NCBI RefSeq assembly: GCF_029210365.1
Contig: NZ_JARGES010000001.1
Span: 1 to 64,000, forward strand
DNA length: 64,000 bases
DNA from: Mesorhizobium sp. YIM 152430
GTDB taxonomy: Bacteria; Pseudomonadota; Alphaproteobacteria; Rhizobiales; Rhizobiaceae
Reading direction: 5' to 3'
Both the position numbers and the translations under genes were made by a program. Each line of letters starts with the position of its first letter. Within the stretch, counting starts at the first letter, position 1. Below the pieces are notes generated by a model, which made no database searches, was not told the origin of the DNA, and worked only from the letters and a program-made list of their open reading frames with translations. This document shows, in pieces, positions 54,516 to 62,097 of this stretch.

Positions 54516-55925
54516 TCACTTGCCGGCGGTTTCGACCACTGCATCGCAGATGCCGGAGGCATCGAGCAGGCCGGCGCCATAGACGGGATCGCGACCGGGT
54601 TCGCCGAGATCGGACGCGCTTGCTGACAGGCGCTGTTCGAGTTCTGCCAATGTCAGGCCGTCCTCGGTTGCAAGCAGCAGGGCGGCGGCGGCGGTGACGA
54701 AAGGCGCGGCAAAGGAAGTGCCGGTCTTGGTGCGTGCGCCCGAGATGGAAGCGGCCGTCCAGATATCGACGCCCGGCGCGGCGAGATCGATATGCTCGCC
54801 CTGAACGGCGCGCCGATAGATCCGACCGCGCCGGTCGACCGCGGTGACGGCAAGGACGCCGGGATAGGCGGCGGGAAAGCGCGGATCGGCACGCGCGCCG
54901 TCATTGCCCGCCGCAGCAACGAGCGCGATGTCGGATGAGAGCGCGGCGCGCACCATGCGTTCGAGAACGAGATTCGCATCGCCCGCAAGGCTGAGATTGA
55001 CGATGCGGGCCTGTCGCCCGATCAGCAGATCGAGCGCGCGCGCCACGTCATAGGCTGCGGCACGTTCGTCCTTTCCGTCTGCGACGAAGGCATCGACCGC
55101 GACGAGCCGCGCCGCGGGTAAAAGCCCGCGGGCCCGCGCCTGCGGGCGCCCCACCAGAAGGGCGGCCACGGCAGTTCCATGCTGTCGGCCCGATTGCGGC
55201 TCGGTCTCGTCCGAGATCCGCACCACTTCCAGATCAGTGCCTTCGAAGATCGCGTGCTGCGGATTGATGTCGGTGTCGACCATGCCGATCGTGACCGAAG
55301 CGGCGCAAGCTCGCATGTCCTCCGGCCAGTTCACCAGCTCCAGCGGCGCGCAGGCGGGACCGCTGCACGCCGAATGCGGGCGGGCGGCGCTGGCGCGGTA
55401 GAAGTGGTTGAAATCCGCGCTCGCCTCGGCATTGATCGCCCGGACGGCATCACGGGCGTCTTCGAGAGACAGGCCGTCGGGAATGCGCAGCTTGAGGATC
55501 GTCTGGTCCAGCGCCTCAAGACGCTCCTGCGACAGGATCGCATAGCCTGCGGCTTCGAGCGCGGCACCGTCGGCGGCCGTCAGACCGACCGCGACGATCT
55601 CGCGTTCAGCCTGTGACGGCAAGGCGACCGGCTGGGCGCGGGCGCGGCGCGGAGCCCGCTGGCGGGTTCCTGCGAACGGGCGAAGAAGCTGGCGGAGAAA
55701 GCGCGGCGGCCGCGCGCCTGTGCCCCGGAAGGAGGGCGCCGCTCCACCGCTTTCGCCCGCAGATGCCGCGCCGCCGTCACCGCCATCATCGCCGTCGTCG
55801 GCAAAAGCTGTCGCGTGAACCATCCTGAAGTCGGTGTCCGGCGCCACGGGAATCGCGGCCAGCAGCAGTGCGGCCAGAACCGCCGTAATCGACCTGTGCG
55901 CTCGTTTCACCTTGTCCACCTTCAT
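54516..55925 (-). CDS. Subtilisin-like exported serine protease (S8 family)
   Basis: A 469-residue subtilase. The N-terminal signal or anchor (SITAVLAALLLAAIPVA) is followed by a Gly/Asp-rich and Arg-rich propeptide to about residue 110, then an inhibitor-like pro-domain and the catalytic domain. The triad is Asp217 in GMVDTDI, His249 in RQHGTAVAALL and Ser404 in GTSFAAPFVTA, with the oxyanion Asn341 in AAAGNDGAR. It acts outside the cytoplasm. A GGAAT-N16-CGTT promoter in front shares its -10 with the divergent ECF sigma gene. It may process the glycine-rich protein at 58601-59011 or act on a sigma-pathway signal; both are speculation. Confidence 0.88.
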   Translation of the reverse strand: MKVDKVKRAHRSITAVLAALLLAAIPVAPDTDFRMVHATAFADDGDDGGDGGAASAGESGGAAPSFRGTGARPPRFLRQLLRPFAGTRQRAPRRARAQPVALPSQAEREIVAVGLTAADGAALEAAGYAILSQERLEALDQTILKLRIPDGLSLEDARDAVRAINAEASADFNHFYRASAARPHSACSGPACAPLELVNWPEDMRACAASVTIGMVDTDINPQHAIFEGTDLEVVRISDETEPQSGRQHGTAVAALLVGRPQARARGLLPAARLVAVDAFVADGKDERAAAYDVARALDLLIGRQARIVNLSLAGDANLVLERMVRAALSSDIALVAAAGNDGARADPRFPAAYPGVLAVTAVDRRGRIYRRAVQGEHIDLAAPGVDIWTAASISGARTKTGTSFAAPFVTAAAALLLATEDGLTLAELEQRLSASASDLGEPGRDPVYGAGLLDASGICDAVVETAGK

Positions 55926-55934
55926 GTGATTGCC

Positions 55935-55960
55935 GGAATAAGGGTTGGACTGGAAACGTT
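55935..55960 (+). promoter_or_regulatory. ECF-type promoter for the sigma/anti-sigma genes
   Basis: GGAAT (55935-55939), 17 bases, CGTT (55957-55960), preceding the ECF sigma gene by 53 bases. It matches three other sites in this region and implies autoregulation. Confidence 0.55.
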
Positions 55961-55979
55961 GGAAGAGAGCACATATTCC
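55955..55979 (-). promoter_or_regulatory. ECF-type promoter for the subtilase
   Basis: On the minus strand GGAAT (55979-55975), 16 bases, CGTT (55958-55955). Its -10 overlaps that of the opposing promoter in a palindromic AACGTT (55955-55960). Confidence 0.55.
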
Positions 55980-56013
55980 TGTGCGTTGAAATTTGTTTCC
56001 AGACAGGCGAGCG

Positions 56014-56547
56014 ATGACGAGCCCTCCCAATGACATCGGCGACCAACTCATCGCATTCCTGCCCAATATGAGACGGTTCGCGCTGTCGCTTTCGCGCGCG
56101 CCGGACATTGCCGACGATCTGGTGCAGCAGGCCTGCGAGCGCGCGCTTGCCAATGCGGCGAGCTTCGAGCCGGGCACGCGTTTCGACGCCTGGATATTCC
56201 GCATCATCCGCAATCTGTGGATCGACCGCACACGCCGTCAGAAGACCGCCGGTCCCAGCGAAGACGTTTACGAGCGCCAGGATCTGGTCGGTGAAGACGG
56301 GCAGCAGGTGGTGGATGCGCGCCAGGCACTCACCTCGGTGAAGGAAGCGCTCGACGCGATGCCAGAGGAACAGCGCGCCATCGTCATGCTCGTCTGCGTC
56401 GACGACCTGTCCTATCGCGATGCCGCCGAGGTGCTGGGTGTGCCGATCGGCACGGTGATGAGCCGGCTGGCGCGCGCGCGCAAAAGACTTGCCGAGATGA
56501 CGGGAATAAACCCGGCGCCGGGTCGTTCTACCGGTGCGAGGGATTGA
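56014..56547 (+). CDS. ECF sigma factor
   Basis: A 177-residue extracytoplasmic-function sigma factor. Region 2 has IADDLVQQACERALANAASF and FDAWIFRIIRNLWID; region 4 has AMPEEQRAIVMLVCVDDLSY and IGTVMSRLARARKRL. It is followed five bases later by its anti-sigma factor. It is related to EcfG in the core but lacks NepR and PhyR partners. Four GGAAT-N16/17-CGTT sites within 3.3 kb are probable targets. Confidence 0.92.
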   Translation: MTSPPNDIGDQLIAFLPNMRRFALSLSRAPDIADDLVQQACERALANAASFEPGTRFDAWIFRIIRNLWIDRTRRQKTAGPSEDVYERQDLVGEDGQQVVDARQALTSVKEALDAMPEEQRAIVMLVCVDDLSYRDAAEVLGVPIGTVMSRLARARKRLAEMTGINPAPGRSTGARD

Positions 56548-56551
56548 AACC

Positions 56552-57328
56552 ATGACCGAACCGATGATTTTCGACGACGAAACACTGATGACCTTCGCCG
56601 ATGGCGAACTCGACGAAGCGACGACGCTGGCGGTCGAGCGCGCGATGGAGACCGACGATGCGCTGATGATGCGCGTTGCGACCTTCATGGAAACGCGCGC
56701 GGCGGCACATGCGGCATTCACTCCGGCCGAGCCCGTTCCGGCGGCGCTGGAGGAAAGTGTGCGCGGCATGGTCGAGCGCCATCGCGCAGCGGCGCAGCCG
56801 ACCTCGAATGTCGTCTCGCTGGGCGCCGCGCGGACGAAGCGTTTCGCCTTCGCGCAATCGACATGGCAATTGCCGCTGGCCGCATCGCTGGCGACCGCGA
56901 TCGCGGCCGGCTTCATCGGCTACCAGCTCGGCCAGGGACCCGGCTCCGCACCAGCGGACTCCGACCCTGGCGGCTTTTCGAACGCCGAGATCGCATCGGT
57001 GCTCGACAGCGCGGCTTCCGGAGACGAGGTCGCCATTGCCGACGGATCGGGCCGCGTGCGAATGATTTCGTCTTTCAAGGAACAGAGCGGCGCGCTCTGC
57101 CGCGAGTATGAGGTAGACCGCAGCGCCGGTGCATCCCTCGTCGCCGTCTCCTGCCGGGACGACGGCGAATGGGCGATGCGCTTTGCCGTCGCCGCGCCGG
57201 CTGGCGGCGACGGCTATGCGCCCGCCTCCTCCCTCGACGCGCTCGAAGCCTATCTCGGCGCCATCGAAGCCGGCCCCGCCCTGACGGCGGACGAAGAACG
57301 CGCCGCCCTTTCCGAGGCGGCGCGCTGA
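56552..57328 (+). CDS. Membrane-anchored anti-sigma factor
   Basis: A 258-residue protein. The N-terminal 85 residues have the anti-sigma pattern (LMTFADGELDEATTLAVE), without the HxxxCxxC zinc motif. One transmembrane helix follows at about residues 106-125 (LPLAASLATAIAAGFIGYQL) and a periplasmic domain of about 130 residues with a cysteine pair (GALCREYEV and VAVSCRDDG). The topology suits sensing outside the membrane and release of the sigma factor by regulated proteolysis. The ATG at 56552 lies five bases after the sigma stop. Confidence 0.87.
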   Translation: MTEPMIFDDETLMTFADGELDEATTLAVERAMETDDALMMRVATFMETRAAAHAAFTPAEPVPAALEESVRGMVERHRAAAQPTSNVVSLGAARTKRFAFAQSTWQLPLAASLATAIAAGFIGYQLGQGPGSAPADSDPGGFSNAEIASVLDSAASGDEVAIADGSGRVRMISSFKEQSGALCREYEVDRSAGASLVAVSCRDDGEWAMRFAVAAPAGGDGYAPASSLDALEAYLGAIEAGPALTADEERAALSEAAR

Positions 57329-57339
57329 ACGATTTCAGA

Positions 57340-58533
57340 TCATAGCGGCCGGGCGAGCCCTTTTTCCATCAGGCGTGAAATGAGGCCGGCAAGATCGGCC
57401 TCGATGCGCGTCCGCTCGATCTGCGGATAAGTCTCTGCGAGTTCGTCGGCAAGGTCGAGCGGTGCGACGGGAGCGGCGAGCGCATCCCAGATGGCCGCGC
57501 CCAGCGCGTCGAGCGCGAAAATGCCGCCGCCCGTCCGGTCGGCGAGAAACGCGCCGCCATCGGCGGTGGAACGCAGCACCACATCGCCCGACCGGACGAT
57601 CCGGCCGGCAGGCAAAGGCGCCGGCGCGGATGCGAATTCGGCCGGAGCAATGGACGGTACGCCGCAGCGCAGCGTGGCATGAGCGGAGGCGAGATCCACT
57701 GCCGCCAGTTCCTTCAAGAGAGCGCAGGCGTCGGACAGCCTGTCATACCGCAGCAGCAGCGAAGGGCATTGCAGGGCGAGGCGCTCAATGCGTGCGAGCA
57801 CGATGTCGGACGGCGCGGCATTGCCGAAATTCTGGACGAGCAGGATCTTCATCGCCTGTTCGGGCAGGACCGAAAGCAGTTCCGGCCGGGCGCCGCCTGC
57901 GCGTTCCAGAAAGACGAAGGCGCTCGCATCGCGCCTTTCGCCGAAGCGGGCGAGGCTGGATCGCGGCAACGCCAGATAGCGGTAGTGGCCGTCATCCGGT
58001 CCCTTGTGACGCCAGGCACGAAAAGCGAAGCGGCGGCCGAGCGCGCGCGGCAAGGGCACACGCAGGCGCGGGGCCACGCCCGAGGCAACGAGCGCCCCGA
58101 CGCCGTCCCGGCAATCGACGGGCACGATGTCATCGGCGACGATCTGCGCGCCGGCGAAGGCGAGCGCTGCGGTCAGCGTGCTCTTGCCCGCGCGATGGGT
58201 CGACGGAAAGACGAAATTGCGGCCGGCAAGCGATACCGCGCCGGCATGGAGGCAGAGCATCGACGGATCGGGCTCGACCATGCGGTTGAGCAGGATCGCG
58301 ACGAGGCTGCACGCGGCACTGACGGCGCTGGCCTCGGTGAATGCGCGCCGGTCCGGCTCGTCGATGACGAAGCCCGCGCCATGACGGCGCACTTCGAGGA
58401 GCGGGTCGCAACCATCCGAAACCGCCGTCCACGACCATCCGCTGGTGACCCGCTTCAATATGGCCAGAACGGGTTCGGCATCGGCAAAGCGCACCGGACG
58501 ATCGACCAGGGCGCAGGAATGATTGACAGGCAT
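57340..58533 (-). CDS. Fusion of HPr-kinase-like and PqqD domains
   Basis: A 397-residue protein. The middle has an HPr kinase/phosphorylase-like P-loop, THRAGKSTLTAAL near residues 112-124, and a following acidic pair in IVADDIVPV (134-135). The C-terminal roughly 90 residues (from about 310) match PqqD: GGIFALDALGAAIWDAL, then a helical segment ending LISRLMEKGLARP. PqqD-like domains bind peptide leaders in RiPP pathways, and separate HprK-related and PqqD proteins occur together in the 'HPr-rel-A' systems. Here they are fused, and the gene immediately upstream encodes a small glycine-rich exported protein. GAGGGA precedes the ATG at 58533. Client and activity are unknown. Confidence 0.75.
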   Translation of the reverse strand: MPVNHSCALVDRPVRFADAEPVLAILKRVTSGWSWTAVSDGCDPLLEVRRHGAGFVIDEPDRRAFTEASAVSAACSLVAILLNRMVEPDPSMLCLHAGAVSLAGRNFVFPSTHRAGKSTLTAALAFAGAQIVADDIVPVDCRDGVGALVASGVAPRLRVPLPRALGRRFAFRAWRHKGPDDGHYRYLALPRSSLARFGERRDASAFVFLERAGGARPELLSVLPEQAMKILLVQNFGNAAPSDIVLARIERLALQCPSLLLRYDRLSDACALLKELAAVDLASAHATLRCGVPSIAPAEFASAPAPLPAGRIVRSGDVVLRSTADGGAFLADRTGGGIFALDALGAAIWDALAAPVAPLDLADELAETYPQIERTRIEADLAGLISRLMEKGLARPL

Positions 58534-58553
58534 CGGGCGTCCCTCACGGATAG

Positions 58554-58581
58554 CGGCCGGCCGGAACGAACCGGCCGGCCG
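58554..58581 (-). terminator. Strong intercistronic stem-loop after the glycine-rich gene
   Basis: CGGCCGGCCGG and CCGGCCGGCCG form a perfect 11-bp stem with loop AACGAA, in the 67 bases between the glycine-rich gene and the kinase-PqqD gene. There is no T-run. It could stabilise the upstream message or lower expression of the downstream enzyme, a layout common between an abundant precursor and its modifier. Confidence 0.6.
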
Positions 58582-58600
58582 GCTGTGCGGATACAGGTGC

Positions 58601-59011
58601 TCAGTTGAAGCCGAACGCGCGACCGATGCTGCGGCCCATATTCTGCATTCCGCGGCCGAAGGAATCGATCGCCTGGCCCGCGCCGCGACCGAACGAGCCA
58701 CCGCGGCCGCCACGACCGCCACGCCCGCCTGAGCCGGCGAACCCGCCACGACCGCCGGAACCACGGCCGCCCGAACCGCCGAAGCTGCCGCCGCCGAAGC
58801 CGCCTCCGCCCGAGCCGCCTCCACCGCCACCGCCGCCGGAGCCTGCGCCACCGCCGGAGCCGGCACCGGACGCATGGGCCTGGCTCAATTGCAGAAGCGC
58901 CGGTGCGCTGTAGGCGGCGGCGGCCAGCAGGCCGATGCGGCCGAGTGCGCGGCGACGGCCGAGCGACACGGTTTCGGCTTGCGGATTGGGAATCTTGTGA
59001 TCGTTTTTCAT
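58601..59011 (-). CDS. Glycine-rich exported protein with Tat-like signal
   Basis: A 136-residue protein in three parts. Residues 1-47 are a leader with twin arginines (LGRRRALGRIGLL) and a hydrophobic core ending SQAHA, resembling a Tat or long Sec signal. Residues 48-110 are nearly all Gly with Ser, Phe, Ala and Arg, in GGRG and GGSFGG type repeats. Residues 111-136 (AGQAIDSFGRGMQNMGRS and a short remainder) form a cationic, potentially amphipathic helix. There is no cysteine. AGGAGG precedes the ATG. A GGAAT-N16-CGTT promoter lies 64-88 bases upstream. Together with the next gene it looks like a precursor with its modification enzyme; a structural or RNA-binding Gly-rich protein is the alternative. 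Confidence 0.72.
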   Translation of the reverse strand: MKNDHKIPNPQAETVSLGRRRALGRIGLLAAAAYSAPALLQLSQAHASGAGSGGGAGSGGGGGGGGSGGGGFGGGSFGGSGGRGSGGRGGFAGSGGRGGRGGRGGSFGRGAGQAIDSFGRGMQNMGRSIGRAFGFN

Positions 59012-59074
59012 CTTGACCTCCTGTTGCGATATCGAGCCGTTCAGCCTCGCGGGCTTTTGCGGTCTCGACCGGCA

Positions 59075-59099
59075 AACGAAGGGCGCCGCGCTTTATTCC
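59075..59099 (-). promoter_or_regulatory. ECF-type promoter for the glycine-rich gene
   Basis: On the minus strand GGAAT (59099-59095), 16 bases, CGTT (59078-59075). The flanking bases (GCGGGAATAA) are the same as at the opposing promoter at 59125. Confidence 0.55.
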
Positions 59100-59124
59100 C
59101 GCCCCTCGGCTTCGGCCGTTTGCG

Positions 59125-59149
59125 GGAATAAGAGGCCGAACGGGACGTT
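59125..59149 (+). promoter_or_regulatory. ECF-type promoter for the SLC13 transporter
   Basis: GGAAT (59125-59129), 16 bases, CGTT (59146-59149), 31 bases before the transporter start. With the minus-strand site it forms an inverted repeat of GCGGGAATAA. Confidence 0.5.
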
Positions 59150-59179
59150 CGTCGACGAACAGAACAACGGACGCAACCG

Positions 59180-60598
59180 ATGACCGCGATTTCCCTATCC
59201 TTGACCCGCCCGACATTTGCCGCCGGCTTTCGGGCGTGGCTTGCGGCTGCGGCAAGCGTCGCCATCGCATGGCTGGCGATCGCCCTGTTCCTGTCCGACC
59301 TTGCCTTCGAAGGCCGCGCGACGCTCGCCATCTTCGCTGCCATGATGGCCGGCTGGCTGATCCTGAAGCTGCCCGAAACGCCGGTCGCCATCACCGCCTT
59401 TCTCGCGCTGGCGGCGACCGGCGCGGCGGACCAGGACGACCTTTTCGACACGTTCGACAACGAAATCATCTGGTTGTTGATCGCAGCCTTCATCCTTGCA
59501 GCGATCATCAAGCGCACGGGGCTCGCCGAGCGCCACGCGACGAGCGCGATCGGCCGGTTCCGCACCGTTCCCGCGATGTTCACGGCGGCGACGCTGATCA
59601 TCTTCGCCACGGCGTTCTTCATTCCCTCGACCTCGGCGCGCGCGGCGATCCTGCTGCCGGTCTTCGCCGCGCTTTCGGCGGCAATCGGCCGGCCGGGCGT
59701 CACCAAGGGGCTGGCGCTGCTCTTTCCGAGCGTGATCCTGCTTTCGGCCGGGGCATCGCTCACCGGGGCGGGCGCGCATCTGATCGCCCTCGGCTTCATC
59801 GACGAGATCGACGGACCAAAGATTTCCTATCTCGACTGGGCGATGCTTGGCGCACCGTTCGCGCTGGCGATGAGCCTTGCGGCGAATTTCGCGATCCAGC
59901 GGCTTTTTCTGACGCCGGAGGACAAGGCTCCGCTCGCGCGCGCCATCGCCGCTCCCGTCGAACCGCGTGCCGGCGACCGTCGCCTGACCGCGATCATCGT
60001 CGCGACGGTGGCGCTGTGGGCGACCGGCGGCTGGCACGGCATCGATCTTGCCCTGATCGCACTCGGCGCGGCACTGCTCGCGGCCACGAAGGCCGTCTCG
60101 GGCATCGCCTTCAAGGACGCGCTTAAGGACGTCGACTGGAACCTGCTCTTCTTCCTCGCGGCGACGCTCGTCGTCGGCGAGGCGTTGCTCGAAACGGGCG
60201 CCGCGGCCTTCCTCGTCGACCGGCTGGTCGGATCGCTGGACATGGCGCTGAGCCCGGCATTGACGATCGCGATCGCAGCCGTCGTCGCCGCGCTCGCCCA
60301 TCTCGTCATCATCTCGCGCACCGCGCGCGCCGCCGTGCTGATTCCGGCGCTGGCGCTGCCACTGTGGCGCTTCGGCACCGATCCGACGACGCTGATCTTC
60401 GTCGTGACGATCGCGAGCGGCTTTTGCCAGACGCTGATGGTGTCGGCCAAGCCGGTGATGCTGTTCGGCCAGGCGGAGGGACACCCCTTCAGTCAAGGCG
60501 ACCTCCTGCGGCTCGCCCTTTGGCTGCTGCCGGTCTTCGTCGCGGGACTCCTGTTCTTCGCCCTGGTCGTCTGGCCGATGCAGGGTCTTGCCGGCTGA
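59180..60598 (+). CDS. SLC13/DASS-family anion permease
   Basis: A 472-residue inner-membrane transporter with about 11-12 helices. The family pattern is in LLIAAFILAAIIKRTGLAER (first half) and again in NLLFFLAATLVVGEALLE, with the SxT-type loops IPSTSARAAILLPV and ISRTARAAVLIPAL. Members move sulfate, di- or tricarboxylates with sodium. The substrate is unknown. It is divergent from the glycine-rich gene and has its own GGAAT-N16-CGTT site, so it may be part of the same ECF regulon. Confidence 0.87.
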   Translation: MTAISLSLTRPTFAAGFRAWLAAAASVAIAWLAIALFLSDLAFEGRATLAIFAAMMAGWLILKLPETPVAITAFLALAATGAADQDDLFDTFDNEIIWLLIAAFILAAIIKRTGLAERHATSAIGRFRTVPAMFTAATLIIFATAFFIPSTSARAAILLPVFAALSAAIGRPGVTKGLALLFPSVILLSAGASLTGAGAHLIALGFIDEIDGPKISYLDWAMLGAPFALAMSLAANFAIQRLFLTPEDKAPLARAIAAPVEPRAGDRRLTAIIVATVALWATGGWHGIDLALIALGAALLAATKAVSGIAFKDALKDVDWNLLFFLAATLVVGEALLETGAAAFLVDRLVGSLDMALSPALTIAIAAVVAALAHLVIISRTARAAVLIPALALPLWRFGTDPTTLIFVVTIASGFCQTLMVSAKPVMLFGQAEGHPFSQGDLLRLALWLLPVFVAGLLFFALVVWPMQGLAG

Positions 60599-60680
60599 AA
60601 CTTTTTCGCCGGCGAAGGGAATAGAAGCGGGTGCCGAACGTCATCCTCGCGAACAGACATTCTCAAGCGAGATCAAGACC

Positions 60681-61952
60681 ATGCCCATGACCATTCTGAT
60701 CGCTCCCTCCGGCTTCAAGGAAAGCCTTTCGGCCGAAATGGTCGCCGCCCGCATCGAGGCCGGCGTCAAGCGTGCCCTGCCCTCGGCCCGCATCCTGAAG
60801 GCGCCGATGGCCGATGGCGGCGAAGGGTTCACGCGGGCGCTGGTCGAGGCGACCGACGGGACGCTCCATCCGATGCGCGTGACCGGTCCGGTTGGCGATC
60901 CCGTCGACGCCTTCTTTGGAATGCTGGGCGGGCAGGACCAGCCGACGGCCGTGGTCGAGATGGCCGCCGCCGCAGGGCTGCGCCATGTCCCGCGCGACCG
61001 TCGCGACCCGACCCGCACCACCAGCTTCGGCGTCGGGGAACTCATCCGCGCGGCACTCGATCATGGTGCGACGCGCATCCTGCTCGGCTGCGGCGACAGC
61101 GGCGTCAATGACGGCGGCGCGGGCATGGCCGAGGCGCTGGGCGTGCGCTTCCTCGACGGCGACGGCAAGCGTGTGCTGGCGGGCGGCGGCGGACTGGCCG
61201 GGCTGGCGCGCATAGACGTCTCGGGCCGCGATGCGCGCCTTTCCGACGTGCGGATCGACGCGGCCGTCAACTGGCACAATCTCCTGACCGGGCCGAAGGG
61301 CGTCGCCCGCGTGTTCGGCCCGCAAAAGGGCGCGACTCCCGCACAGGTCGAGCTTCTGTCCGGCGCGATGGAAACCTATGCCGATCTGATCGAGAGGACG
61401 ACGGGCGTGCGCGTCTCGGACGCGTCGGGCGCCGGCGCCTCCGGCGGGATCGGAGCGGCGGTGATGGGCCTGCTAAACGGCACGCTGCACCCGCGCTACG
61501 ACCTGGTCATGCAGTATCTCGACCTCGACGCGCTGATCGACGAAGCCGATCTCGTCATCACCGCCGAAGGCAGCCTCGACGGACAGACGCCCTACGGCAA
61601 GGTGCCGGTGGAAGTCGCGCGCCGGGCCAAGCTGCGCGGCCTGCCTGTCGTCGCGCTCGCCGGCACGATCGGCAAGGGCGCGGCCTCGAACTTCGCGCAC
61701 GGCATCGATGCCTTCGCCTCGATCGTCAAGCGCCCCTGCTCGCTCGACGAGGCGATCGAAAAGGCCGACAAGTTCCTGGTGCGCGCCGCCGAGGACGCGA
61801 CGCGCATGATCCTCGTCGGCATGATGCTGGCAGAGGACCGACAGGTGACCGATCGGCGATTCAGACGCCAGCGCGGCGCCCGCCTTTCGGCCGGCGCGAC
61901 CGTCGTTCCGTTTGCCCGCGCGATGCCGCGCGAAATTCCGATAGCCGGATAA
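60681..61952 (+). CDS. Glycerate 2-kinase (GarK/GlxK family) with C-terminal extension
   Basis: Phosphorylates glycerate to 2-phosphoglycerate using ATP. The 423-residue protein has the family N-terminus LIAPSGFKESLSAEMVAARI, then PMADGGEGF, LLGCGDSGVNDGGAGM and ITAEGSLDGQTPYGK. The last 40 residues (DRRFRRQRGARLSAG and on) are basic and extend beyond the usual end of about 380. The start at 60681 (or 60687) has a weak upstream GAG. It follows the transporter by 82 bases in the same direction; a glycerate-related import is possible but unproven. Confidence 0.88.
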   Translation: MPMTILIAPSGFKESLSAEMVAARIEAGVKRALPSARILKAPMADGGEGFTRALVEATDGTLHPMRVTGPVGDPVDAFFGMLGGQDQPTAVVEMAAAAGLRHVPRDRRDPTRTTSFGVGELIRAALDHGATRILLGCGDSGVNDGGAGMAEALGVRFLDGDGKRVLAGGGGLAGLARIDVSGRDARLSDVRIDAAVNWHNLLTGPKGVARVFGPQKGATPAQVELLSGAMETYADLIERTTGVRVSDASGAGASGGIGAAVMGLLNGTLHPRYDLVMQYLDLDALIDEADLVITAEGSLDGQTPYGKVPVEVARRAKLRGLPVVALAGTIGKGAASNFAHGIDAFASIVKRPCSLDEAIEKADKFLVRAAEDATRMILVGMMLAEDRQVTDRRFRRQRGARLSAGATVVPFARAMPREIPIAG

Positions 61953-62097
61953 CTTAACCGATTGCTGCCCTTGCGGAAAAGTAGTTAAGTCTGAAATGCT
62001 GCGGGCGAGATTGCGCGTTTCGTCATGTCACTGTCACGCAACGGCAGTAGCCGCATCGCAGGCGTCAAGAAGGCGTCTTTTCTCAGGGAGAACGGGT

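Noticed and set aside
54516-56231. Longer form of the subtilase starting at 56231
   Set aside because: The extra 100 residues overlap the ECF sigma gene and show no signal peptide; the start at 55925 leads directly to one.
58700-58870. CRISPR-like or simple-sequence repeat array
   Set aside because: The repetition is the glycine codon run of the Gly-rich protein; no spacer structure.
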